Origin: JBLIKP01 sp047635375
GTDB lineage: Bacteria; Bacteroidota; Bacteroidia; Sphingobacteriales; Sphingobacteriaceae
Direction of reading: 5' to 3'
DNA length: 21,473 bases
Assembly (NCBI GenBank): GCA_047635375.1
Contig: JBLIKP010000035.1
Location: 1-21,473 of the forward strand
Shown here: piece by piece, positions 1 through 6,378 of the stretch
How positions within the stretch are numbered: the stretch's first letter is position 1
Layout: every line of letters starts with the position of its first letter
Position numbers and translations under genes: made by a program
Notes under the pieces: model-generated
What the model was told of the DNA's origin: nothing
The model's database searches: none
The model's input: only the letters and a program-made list of their open reading frames with translations

Positions 1-1
1 A

Positions 2-181
2 TTATTACCCTTTATAGAAACTGGGATTTTTTACAAAAATTTGAAAGGCATTCTAAAGCCTGGGATTAGACTTAGAACCAGTGTAGTTAATTTAAACCCC
101 AGAAAACCAGAATCTAGCAGCTTTATCAGAGGCTACCTAAGCAGTATAAATTTAGTCCTCCAACTGGGTGATTTCAGGTAA
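2..181 (+). CDS. Unrecognised exported protein, C-terminal end only (5' part outside window)
   Basis: An open frame enters from the left edge and ends at TAA 179-181, encoding about 59 residues that finish ...LGDFR. It matches the C-terminus of the next gene almost residue for residue; only a patch around NPRKPESSS versus NPREPEFRS differs. The two are therefore tandem paralogues offset by 860 bp. The family itself is not recognised. The neighbouring full copy has a signal peptide and alternating beta-type sequence, so an envelope or outer-membrane beta-barrel location is inferred for both. A hairpin terminator follows directly. The start lies outside the window. Confidence 0.8.
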   Translation, partial: LLPFIETGIFYKNLKGILKPGIRLRTSVVNLNPRKPESSSFIRGYLSSINLVLQLGDFR

Positions 182-206
182 AGCAAATTGAAACAATACA
201 GCGTTA

Positions 207-236
207 AATCCTCGTCAAAACTGACGAGGATTTTTT
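207..236 (+). terminator. Rho-independent terminator after first tandem paralogue
   Basis: A perfect 11-bp stem, AATCCTCGTCA (207-217) with TGACGAGGATT (222-232), has a 4-nt loop and runs into a T-rich tract. It begins 26 bp after the stop codon. A near copy follows the second paralogue, so the terminator was duplicated with the gene. Confidence 0.9.
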
Positions 237-303
237 GTTTTATTCCCAAAAATTCAATTCGATATTTTTTGTTTTTCAGAAAAAATATTGCAAAAAAAAA
301 AAA

Positions 304-1041
304 ATGATTAAGTTAGTGTTCCCCAAAAACTTAATACTGATGAAGTTCCTCGCGTTTTCCATCCTAATTGTCTTTCTTTTTATTGGAAGTAATTCCCAAG
401 CGCAAGCCCAAAAATTCAATTTATTTTATGAAGTTGAATCTGGAGTTAGTCATTTGACTTTCATGCAAAAAAAATCTCGAATTGATGAAAATGACGTAAG
501 AACTTCCAATTATTATAAAAACGAGGGTTATAGGTTTTACTATACCCCAAATTTCAAAATTAACGTAGGTCTAACAGGGATTAAAATTTTTAAACATCCC
601 ACAATTTTAAAAACCAGTGTAGAAAGGTTCTCCCAGGGTTATGGATTTACAAACGAAATCGTAGATAACCGAAGTAATGAGAATTACTACATTTTTGGAC
701 TTGGAATGGAATCAAATTTAACTTTGAGCAAAAACTGGGAAAGTACCTGGGGAATCTATGGCCATTATATTTTTAGGCGAGATGCTTATTATTATAGTTT
801 CAAAGAAAATGTTGAATTCCCAATTAAAGCTTCTGATTACGAACATTATCAATACCGTAAATTATTACCCTTTATAGAAACTGGGATTTTTTACAAAAAT
901 TTGAAAGGCATTCTAAAGCCTGGGATTAGACTTAGAACCAGTGTAGTTAATTTAAACCCAAGAGAGCCAGAATTTAGAAGCTTTATCAGGGGATACTTGA
1001 GTTCAATAAATTTAGTCCTCCAACTGGGTGATTTCAGGTAA
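304..1041 (+). CDS. Unrecognised exported, probably outer-membrane beta-barrel protein (second tandem copy)
   Basis: Function not recognised. From ATG 304 the protein has 245 residues. A hydrophobic signal segment (FLAFSILIVFLFIGS) ends in an SQAQA-type cleavage region, followed by a mature part rich in alternating aromatic and polar residues (for example NEGYRFYYTPNFKINVG), typical of small beta-barrels. The ATG at 340 (MKFLAFSIL) is an equally good start because it sits right at the signal peptide. The longer TTG start at 235 falls inside the upstream terminator tract and is unlikely. A run of A residues precedes ATG 304, acceptable for a Bacteroidota start. The last ~60 residues duplicate the preceding gene. 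The gene is closed by its own hairpin terminator, so it is probably a single transcription unit. Barrel assignment is inference from composition only. Confidence 0.75.
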   Translation: MIKLVFPKNLILMKFLAFSILIVFLFIGSNSQAQAQKFNLFYEVESGVSHLTFMQKKSRIDENDVRTSNYYKNEGYRFYYTPNFKINVGLTGIKIFKHPTILKTSVERFSQGYGFTNEIVDNRSNENYYIFGLGMESNLTLSKNWESTWGIYGHYIFRRDAYYYSFKENVEFPIKASDYEHYQYRKLLPFIETGIFYKNLKGILKPGIRLRTSVVNLNPREPEFRSFIRGYLSSINLVLQLGDFR

Positions 1042-1066
1042 AGCAAATTGAAACAATACAGAGTTA

Positions 1067-1098
1067 AATCCTCGTCAGAAATGACGGGGATTTTTTTT
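1067..1098 (+). terminator. Rho-independent terminator after second tandem paralogue
   Basis: AATCCTCGTCA (1067-1077) pairs with TGACGGGGATT (1082-1092) through one G-T wobble, with a 4-nt loop and a run of eight T residues. It is a diverged duplicate of the terminator at 207-236: one stem base and the loop have changed but pairing is kept. Confidence 0.88.
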
Positions 1099-1133
1099 GT
1101 TTATTTCTTTTTTTGAAAGGAGTATATTTGGGC

Positions 1134-1811
1134 ATGAAATGGCTTGTCCCCCTTGGGTTTATTCTTCTTTTTACGCAAAAAATCTCCGCTCAAAAGGCAG
1201 ATACGTTAAATCTTATTCCTAATGGGGATTTTGAGGAGGTAACTATTCCCAAAAAGCTTGGACCATTTTGCAAAGCGCTACCTAAAATTTGGCAATTTAG
1301 TGATGCCGATATTTTAAGCCCAAATTTCGATAAGCGTTGTACAATGCGCATTCCAGACAGCATGAGAATCAATGGGGATTACTCCGCTGGATTATGGCTT
1401 TTTAACGTAGATGAATACGAAAACCCAACAGAAGACCCCTACCGAGAATATCTTCATGTGGAGTTAAAACAACCGTTAATTAAAGGTCAGAATTATGCTT
1501 TATCCCTCTATGTAGCGCCCCACGCCGCCGCCATTTTTGCAATAAACAGCTTGGGATTTCTATTCACTAACGAAACCACTTACTCAGAAAATGCATTAAT
1601 AAATAGTGGGATTAGTCGAGCGCCACAATTAATTTTTCCATTTATAATGAGTGAAAATGGAGAGTGGATTTTACATGAATTTCGGTTAACCGCCACCGAC
1701 ACATTTAAACATCTAACCATTGGCAATTTTTTCAATAATCAAAAAACCCAGCACAAACGTATTGACCCCTTAAATCCAAAAAGAAACTGGGAAGGTGGCT
1801 ATTCTAATTGA
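1134..1811 (+). CDS. OmpA-family protein, N-terminal part (gene interrupted by a frameshift)
   Basis: This is the first part of a Bacteroidota OmpA-like envelope protein. ATG 1134 gives a signal peptide (MKWLVPLGFILLFTQKISAQ), then a beta-sandwich-like region opening with LIPNGDFE and ending with ...HLTIGNFF. This N-terminal layout (NxxFE start, GNFF near the end, then a Y-x-IDD/IDN strand) is common in Bacteroidota proteins that carry a C-terminal OmpA domain. The frame stops at TGA 1809-1811 just where the IDN strand should be read. The strand continues in the +1 frame as LIDNLVLVE and leads into the OmpA domain of the next entry. Skipping one T at about 1803 restores GGY-LIDNL. AAAGGAG at 1115-1121 is a recognisable ribosome site for ATG 1134, though TTG 1128 cannot be excluded. 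It is most likely one gene spanning 1134-2214 with a one-base lesion. Confidence 0.78.
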   Translation: MKWLVPLGFILLFTQKISAQKADTLNLIPNGDFEEVTIPKKLGPFCKALPKIWQFSDADILSPNFDKRCTMRIPDSMRINGDYSAGLWLFNVDEYENPTEDPYREYLHVELKQPLIKGQNYALSLYVAPHAAAIFAINSLGFLFTNETTYSENALINSGISRAPQLIFPFIMSENGEWILHEFRLTATDTFKHLTIGNFFNNQKTQHKRIDPLNPKRNWEGGYSN

Positions 1812-2214
1812 TAATCTTGTATTGGTGGAGTCTAACGAGGAATTCGTGTATGCAGACACTCCACCAATTATTATTGACAATAAAATGTCTTTCGAAGGTG
1901 TATTGTTTGAAACAGGCGCTACAAAAATAACGCAGGATTTCTCTAGAGAGTTAATCAGACTAAGTATTTTCCTATCTGCCAATTCTCAAAAGGATCTAAC
2001 AATTATTGGCCATACTGATAATAGTGGGGAAGATTCTGGGAACCAACAGCTGTCCTTACAAAGGAGTAGCGCCGTCAAAGAATTTTTGGTTTCGCTAAAC
2101 ATAGAACCTGGGCGCATTAAAACAATTGGAAAAGGATCTACAGAACCACTTGTGCCAAACAGTTCCACTGAAAATCGCGCCAAAAATAGACGCGTAGAGA
2201 TTGTTATTGAGTAG
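1795..2214 (+). CDS. OmpA-family protein, C-terminal peptidoglycan-binding domain (downstream of frameshift)
   Basis: This frame carries an OmpA C-terminal (MotB-like) domain. The visible marks are FEGVLFETGATKIT, IIGHTDNSGEDSGNQQLS, LQRSSAVKEFL, RIKTIGKGSTEP and the closing NRRVEIVIE. The GHTDN, LSxxR and NRRVE blocks form the peptidoglycan-contacting site in this family. The piece has no signal peptide of its own and its apparent GTG start at 1795 overlaps the end of the upstream frame. Independent expression of an exported protein is therefore unlikely. It is best read as the rest of the gene that begins at 1134. If the frameshift is real the product is truncated before the wall-anchoring domain and the gene is probably dead; if it is a sequencing error the intact protein would be about 360 residues. 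Confidence 0.8.
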   Translation: MAILIDNLVLVESNEEFVYADTPPIIIDNKMSFEGVLFETGATKITQDFSRELIRLSIFLSANSQKDLTIIGHTDNSGEDSGNQQLSLQRSSAVKEFLVSLNIEPGRIKTIGKGSTEPLVPNSSTENRAKNRRVEIVIE

Positions 2215-2285
2215 GGGTTGTCCGAGGATTACAAGCAACTAAATAAAAATCAATACCTTAGGTTTTCAAACCCAACATACTAACT

Positions 2286-3593
2286 ATGAAAAATTTCTTT
2301 CTTACTCTTGCTTTATCGGCAATTGCCCTTTCAAGTTTCGCCCAAAAACCCGACCCTGTTTATTTTCTTGATTCCGTAACTGTTTTTGATGAGTTTGACG
2401 AAGTTGTGGGGAGTTCGAAGCACCAATATCAGAATAATATCAATACGATTAATTCTTATTTTAATTTATCAACCTACTTTTTTGAAGCTGGATTAATTAC
2501 CGATTTTACGTTTCACGATACAATAAAAATTTTAACTGATAGCCAATATGTTGTGGAGAAATTCTTTTCTTTCGACACTTCTGAATCCGTTAGCCGTGAA
2601 ACCTTAAAATTTACGGAATCAGGAAAAATTAAATCATACCTCTATGAAAAAAAAGATGAAAAAACTGGCACATTTAAAGAAACCTTGAGAATGTCAATCT
2701 TATATAATAAGACTGGATTAATTAAGAAAATCCAAGAAAAAGAAAATGGCATAATTACTTTTACTGCAAATTACTTCGTTGGAGACAATCAAAAAATTGA
2801 CAGTGTAATTCACCTAAATGAAGAAAATGAAATCACCTATATAAGTCATTTTTTTAACCATAATGAAAATTTAATCCCAACCCTCAGAATTAACTTTAAT
2901 CAAGACTCAGAATTTTCAGACACTACTTTGTACGAATACGACTCCTTAAATCGTCTAACCTTGTTTGAATATAAAGGCGCTTCAACCTCATCTCCAGCAG
3001 ATGATAAAATTGAGGTTAAATATAATAAGGACGGGCTTGAATTTATTCAGGTATCTAGCAGACGTTCAAAAGGTGGTGATTTTAAAATCACCCAAATAAT
3101 TCAACGAAACCTAGTAGAGAATGTTAACGGGAATTATTTAACACCCAAAAAACCAAATTATTATTTCGAAGGTTTCGACCCCTTTGCTGACACTGATATT
3201 TTCACCTCAAGTTTTCTCATAAAATACCCAACCGCCACCTCCAGTTATGAGTCATATAGCATTTTTAATGGCTCCAATACCATGGAAAAGGATGTTGAAA
3301 TTATTTTCCATTACGACTCAACAACCTCCACCACAACCCAAGCTCAAGCACAAATCAATCTTGATTTAAATTTCTTCCCTAATCCAGCGAAAGATTTCAT
3401 CACGATTGACGGAAGCGACAAGTCCAAAATCGCCAGAGCACTGGTTTACGATTACAACGGCAGGCTAGTGAAATTGCAAAAGGTAAACCAAAACACGATG
3501 GACATTAGCAATCTTCAAATCGGTTATTACGTTTTCCATTTCTATGATCAAAAGGGAAATCCTGTGCATTCTGAGACGATAATTAAGAATTAA
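2286..3593 (+). CDS. T9SS type A sorting domain-containing secreted protein
   Basis: A 435-residue secreted protein. A signal peptide (MKNFFLTLALSAIALSSFAQ) is followed by about 330 residues of repeated beta-strand sequence with YD/RHS-like motifs such as LYEYDSLNRLTLFEY and IEVKYNKDGL. The C-terminus (about 358-435) begins FFPNPAKDFITID and contains VYDYNGRLV, DISNLQIGYYVF and a short terminal strand. That is the standard type A sorting domain recognised by the type IX secretion system, which carries proteins through the outer membrane and attaches or releases them. The role of the passenger region is unknown; the YD-like strands suggest a structural or adhesive repeat. It starts 71 bp after the OmpA gene. 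A C-terminal sorting domain of this type is restricted to Bacteroidota and relatives and helps place the organism. Confidence 0.92.
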   Translation: MKNFFLTLALSAIALSSFAQKPDPVYFLDSVTVFDEFDEVVGSSKHQYQNNINTINSYFNLSTYFFEAGLITDFTFHDTIKILTDSQYVVEKFFSFDTSESVSRETLKFTESGKIKSYLYEKKDEKTGTFKETLRMSILYNKTGLIKKIQEKENGIITFTANYFVGDNQKIDSVIHLNEENEITYISHFFNHNENLIPTLRINFNQDSEFSDTTLYEYDSLNRLTLFEYKGASTSSPADDKIEVKYNKDGLEFIQVSSRRSKGGDFKITQIIQRNLVENVNGNYLTPKKPNYYFEGFDPFADTDIFTSSFLIKYPTATSSYESYSIFNGSNTMEKDVEIIFHYDSTTSTTTQAQAQINLDLNFFPNPAKDFITIDGSDKSKIARALVYDYNGRLVKLQKVNQNTMDISNLQIGYYVFHFYDQKGNPVHSETIIKN

Positions 3594-3623
3594 AACCTCT
3601 CGGGATCTGTACTCAAATGACTT

Positions 3624-3631
3624 TAAATTTG
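3624..3631 (+). promoter_or_regulatory. Candidate -7 promoter element TAAATTTG
   Basis: TAAATTTG fits the Bacteroidota -7 consensus TAnnTTTG. It lies 26 bp before ATG 3658, giving a leader of about 20 nt. No clear TTG -33 box is seen at the usual distance, so this is moderate evidence. Confidence 0.45.
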
Positions 3632-3657
3632 CACGCTTATTGGACATTTAAAATCAA

Positions 3658-4197
3658 ATGACAAGGAAAAATATGGTTTTCATAGCCACTAGTCTGGATG
3701 GCTTTATCGCAGATAAAAACGGAGGTGTGGACTGGTTACACTCCATCCCGAATCCCGACAATATTGACATGAGATACTGTGAGTTCACATCAGAGATAGA
3801 TGCCCTGGTTATTGGACGAATTTCTTATGAAACGGTTTGTGGATTCGATATCGAATGGCCATATAATAAACCAGTATTTGTACTCAGTAACACACTTACT
3901 AGTATTCCCGAGAAACTCAAGGATAAGGTATTTCTAAAAAAGGGACCGTTAAAAGAAATTCTTTCGGAAATTCACACCCTAGGCTATAACAATTTAAATA
4001 TTGACGGCGGACAAACAATTCAAAGTTTTTTGAAGGAAGACCTGATAGATGAAATGACCATCACCATCATTCCCTATTTGCTTGGAGGTGGGATTCCACT
4101 TTTCGGGGAACTACAAAACCGCCTGGGTTTCAAGTGCGTAGAAACTCAAATTTATCTTGACCAAGTAGTTCAAAATAGGTTTATAAGAAACAGATAA
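3658..4197 (+). CDS. Dihydrofolate reductase family protein (RibD C-terminal domain)
   Basis: A 179-residue single-domain protein of the RibD-C/DHFR-like fold. It starts with a beta strand and substrate loop (NMVFIATSLDGFIADKNGGVDWL), has a nucleotide-binding middle segment (VIGRISYETV, PVFVLSN) and a second typical block LNIDGGQTIQSFLKEDLIDEMTITIIPYLLGGGIPLF. The GG in NIDGGQ and the DEMTI...P.LLGGGIPLF motif are signatures of the family. Members are NADPH-dependent reductases related to the riboflavin reductase domain; stand-alone members of this size mostly have unknown substrates. True folate or riboflavin function cannot be claimed. ATG 3658 is the first start after the candidate -7 element and the domain begins immediately. 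Transcribed alone or with the small downstream gene. Confidence 0.9.
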   Translation: MTRKNMVFIATSLDGFIADKNGGVDWLHSIPNPDNIDMRYCEFTSEIDALVIGRISYETVCGFDIEWPYNKPVFVLSNTLTSIPEKLKDKVFLKKGPLKEILSEIHTLGYNNLNIDGGQTIQSFLKEDLIDEMTITIIPYLLGGGIPLFGELQNRLGFKCVETQIYLDQVVQNRFIRNR

Positions 4198-4279
4198 AAC
4201 ATTTTTTTTAACAAAACATAACAGAATGAGTAATTCAATAATCTTAGCCTGAAAAATAGAGTATAGAATTTCCCCAGCA

Positions 4280-4456
4280 ATGTCTAATCAACCAAAGAAA
4301 AACAACTCAAAAGCCATTATAAATGCCCTAACTATTGGGATAATGATTGGTGTGGTTTTTTGGAGTGCCACACATAATACCCTTGGTTTTTTCACAATAA
4401 TCCCAATTTTTATTATTTATAAAATAGTGACTAAGGAAAAGAAAGGCGACATTTGA
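4280..4456 (+). CDS. Small membrane protein, 58 residues, two predicted transmembrane segments
   Basis: ATG 4280 to TGA 4454-4456 encodes 58 residues: a lysine-rich, polar N-terminus (MSNQPKKNNSK), a hydrophobic stretch (ALTIGIMIGVVFW), a short polar turn (SATHNT), a second hydrophobic stretch (LGFFTIIPIFIIYKIV) and a charged tail (TKEKKGDI). This positive-inside layout suits a hairpin membrane protein with both ends in the cytoplasm. No family is recognised. It ends 23 bp before the rlmF start in the same direction, so the two are probably co-transcribed. No strong ribosome site is visible. Coding potential rests on the coherent TM pattern and the tight packing. Confidence 0.6.
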   Translation: MSNQPKKNNSKAIINALTIGIMIGVVFWSATHNTLGFFTIIPIFIIYKIVTKEKKGDI

Positions 4457-4479
4457 TTTATTCTTCCACCCAAAAAATT

Positions 4480-5457
4480 ATGGCTCTCAAAAAAAATCTC
4501 CCAGAAAAAGCAAGACTCCATCCTCGAAATAAAAACCGAGACAGGTACGATCTAGATGCTTTAAAAAAAGTATTCCCTGAGTTGAAAAATCATATTTCGC
4601 TTAATAAATACGGGGCTGAGTCGGTGGATTTTAAAAATCCTAGGGCGGTAAAACTTCTAAATCAGGCTTTGTTAAACCATTATTATGGAATAAAGCATTG
4701 GGACTTCCCCGACGAAAATCTTTGTCCGCCAATCCCCGGCCGTGCCGATTACCTTCACCATATCGCCGATCTACTGGCCTCTACCCATGATGGAAACATT
4801 CCAACGGGAAAGCACATTACCTGCCTAGACATTGGTGTTGGTGCAAGCTGTATTTATCCGATTATTGGGGCAACTGAATACGATTGGAATTTCATAGGTT
4901 CTGATGTGGAGCCAAAATCCATTACATGCGCCAAAACATTAGTTAAGGCTAACCCAACAATAAAAGACAAAATAGAATGTCGCCTTCAAGAAAATCCTAA
5001 AAACATTTTCAAGGGAATTATCGACGAAAGCGAAAAAATAGACGTGACCATTTGCAACCCTCCGTTTCATTCTTCGGCAGAGGAAGCAATAAAAGGAACC
5101 CGAAGAAAAATAAAAAACCTTACTGGCAAAGAAACAAAATCACCAAAACTCAATTTTGCTGGTGTGAGTAAGGAGTTAATTTATGAGGGAGGGGAATATA
5201 AATTCATTAAAAAAATGATCGAAGAAAGCACAGAATTCGGTGAAAATTGCCTGTGGTTCTCCACTTTAGTTTCTAAGGAATCGAACCTTGAAGGAATTAA
5301 TCAATTATTGAATAAAACCAAAGCCACTCACATAAAAACCATCCCCATGGGCACTGGAAATAAATCCAGCAGAATCGTGGTGTGGACTTTTTTATCCAAA
5401 GCCAAGCAATTGGAATGGCAAGAAAAAAAGAAAAACTCAAGTATTAAAGATCATTAG
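4480..5457 (+). CDS. rlmF: 23S rRNA (adenine(1618)-N(6))-methyltransferase RlmF
   Basis: A cytoplasmic SAM-dependent enzyme that N6-methylates adenine 1618 of 23S rRNA. ATG 4480 gives 325 residues beginning MALKKNLPEKARLHPRNKNR; the basic LHPRNxHxxxYD-like opening is typical of RlmF. A family-specific block YYGIKHWDFPDENLCPPIPG and GRADYLHHIADLL follows, then SAM motif I LDIGVGASCIYPIIG (about 116-130), the GSDVEP acidic strand (about 140-145) and the catalytic NPPF tetrapeptide (193-196, in VTICNPPFHSS) used by N6-adenine methylases. Length is close to the usual ~300-330. The TTG at 4453 would add nine residues and overlap the small upstream gene; ATG is preferred. A CCCCTTCGGGG hairpin lies just after the stop. 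Confidence 0.95.
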   Translation: MALKKNLPEKARLHPRNKNRDRYDLDALKKVFPELKNHISLNKYGAESVDFKNPRAVKLLNQALLNHYYGIKHWDFPDENLCPPIPGRADYLHHIADLLASTHDGNIPTGKHITCLDIGVGASCIYPIIGATEYDWNFIGSDVEPKSITCAKTLVKANPTIKDKIECRLQENPKNIFKGIIDESEKIDVTICNPPFHSSAEEAIKGTRRKIKNLTGKETKSPKLNFAGVSKELIYEGGEYKFIKKMIEESTEFGENCLWFSTLVSKESNLEGINQLLNKTKATHIKTIPMGTGNKSSRIVVWTFLSKAKQLEWQEKKKNSSIKDH

Positions 5458-5524
5458 ATCTATTAAAAATACTATCACCCCTTCGGGGTTTATTAAACTT
5501 TTGGTTTACATCCATCTAAAATAA

Positions 5525-5897
5525 TTTCATCCCTTCGGGACTAAAAGAGAAAAATTTAACGAAGCAGAAACCAGAGCAGAACTAATTGATCCGAAGATTA
5601 TTGTGTTGAATAAAGCTATTACTTTGGGGTTATAGGGTCAAATAATGAAAATCTAACCTCTGTGATTTTATCTTTTAATGCATTTCAGGGAAAGCAAATA
5701 AAAACCTTGCCCCTGCATCAGATGCAAGAAATTCTAATCGACACTAAAGACGAATTAAAGGTTGGCCTAAGGATACACCTTACCCATGACTTTTTTAGCA
5801 TAAATAGTGTGATCGTTCAACATTAATGATGGGTTTTCTGCTGTTGGCAATGATTTCAAAAGCTCAATAAACAAAGGGAAATCCCGAAGGGATGAAA
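5525..5897. repeat. REP-like inverted repeat pair (CCCTTCGGG palindromes)
   Basis: Two 16-bp arms in opposite orientation, TTTCATCCCTTCGGGA (5525-5540) and TCCCGAAGGGATGAAA (5882-5897), match exactly and each can fold into a small hairpin. A related ACCCCTTCGGGGT hairpin sits at 5477-5489. This resembles short palindromic repetitive elements scattered through Bacteroidota genomes. Whether they are repeated elsewhere in this genome cannot be seen here. Confidence 0.6.
5543..5635 (+). pseudogene. Possible remnant of a type I restriction enzyme R subunit, N-terminal scrap
   Basis: The frame reads KREKFNEAETRAELIDPK before drifting into unrelated residues and a TAG at 5633. The string NEAxTRAxLIDP is the characteristic opening of HsdR (type I restriction endonuclease subunit R), here at 5558-5596. 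Only about 13 residues are convincing; the rest of the subunit, hsdM and hsdS are absent from the window. It lies between REP-like palindromes, consistent with debris of a lost accessory system. A chance match cannot be ruled out for so short a segment. Confidence 0.45.
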
Positions 5898-5933
5898 CGA
5901 TTTTAGAAAAAGAAGTCTTGACCAAAACATTCA

Positions 5934-6320
5934 ATGAACTTAAACCAAATTACCGTCCCCTCAATAGATCTAGAGCGATCCATCCCTTTTTATAAAAAAA
6001 TTGGATTAAGGCTAATTGTGAAATCACTTCCCAATTATGCAAGGTTTGAATGCCCTGATGGGGATTCAACTTTTTCACTTCATTTAGTTGAGAATCTACC
6101 CACCGGAAACGACATTTTTGTGTATTTCGAGTGTCAGAATCTTGGCGAGCATGTTAAATCGCTAAAAGAAAAGGGGATTCAGTTTGACCAAGAACCTACA
6201 GACTAAAAATGGCTTTGGAGGGAAGCCCGACTAAAAGATTTGGACGGGAATCAATTGATATTGTTTTATGGCGGTGATAATAGAATCAACCCTCCATGGA
6301 GAATAAATGAGGATCATTAA
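5934..6320 (+). pseudogene. VOC (glyoxalase/bleomycin-resistance) family protein, interrupted by an in-frame TAA
   Basis: ATG 5934 opens a glyoxalase-fold protein: MNLNQITVPSIDLERSIPFYKKIGLRLIV is the first beta-alpha unit, followed by FECPDGDSTFSLHLVE and VYFECQNLGEHVKSLKEKGIQF. The frame meets TAA at 6204-6206 after 90 residues. It then continues, still in frame, as KWLWREARLKDLDGNQLILFYG and NPPWRINEDH to TAA 6318-6320. That continuation is the normal end of this VOC subfamily (WLWREA..KDPDGNQLILYY), including the C-terminal strand that supplies a metal-binding acidic residue in active members. The stop therefore replaces a sense codon directly before the KW(L)W motif. With one lesion over 129 codons it is a recent pseudogene, or a sequencing error. 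The truncated product would lack the last strands and probably not fold as an active dimer. Confidence 0.82.
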
Positions 6321-6378
6321 AACAAATTGCCATCTCCCAGGCTTTAATAATAAAATTGTAAATTACAGCCAATTAAAT

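Larger units (their letters stand above)
5458..5933. other. Intergenic patch with REP-like palindromes and gene scraps
   Basis: About 480 bp without an intact gene. It begins with a CCCCTTCGGGG hairpin (core within 5477-5489, followed by TTTATT), which may terminate rlmF. A 16-bp inverted repeat flanks the rest: TTTCATCCCTTCGGGA at 5525-5540 and its reverse complement at 5882-5897, each with an internal TCCCTTCGGGA palindrome. Between them lie a short frame matching the start of type I restriction subunit R (5543-5635) and a start-less open stretch of about 70 codons ending at TAA 5824-5826, which I do not recognise. No promoter or RNA gene is evident. Confidence 0.6.

Noticed and set aside
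235..303. TTG-initiated extension of the second tandem exported protein
   Set aside because: It begins inside the T-tract of the upstream terminator and precedes a signal peptide with a non-signal segment; ATG 304 or 340 is more sensible.
1123..1130. TATATTTG matching the -7 consensus just before the OmpA-family gene
   Set aside because: A start site 6-8 bp downstream would fall at or beyond ATG 1134, leaving no leader; the AAAGGAG beside it is better read as a ribosome site.
5722..5826. 34-residue ATG frame inside the REP-flanked patch
   Set aside because: No recognisable family; it continues upstream without a start, so it looks like a scrap rather than a gene.
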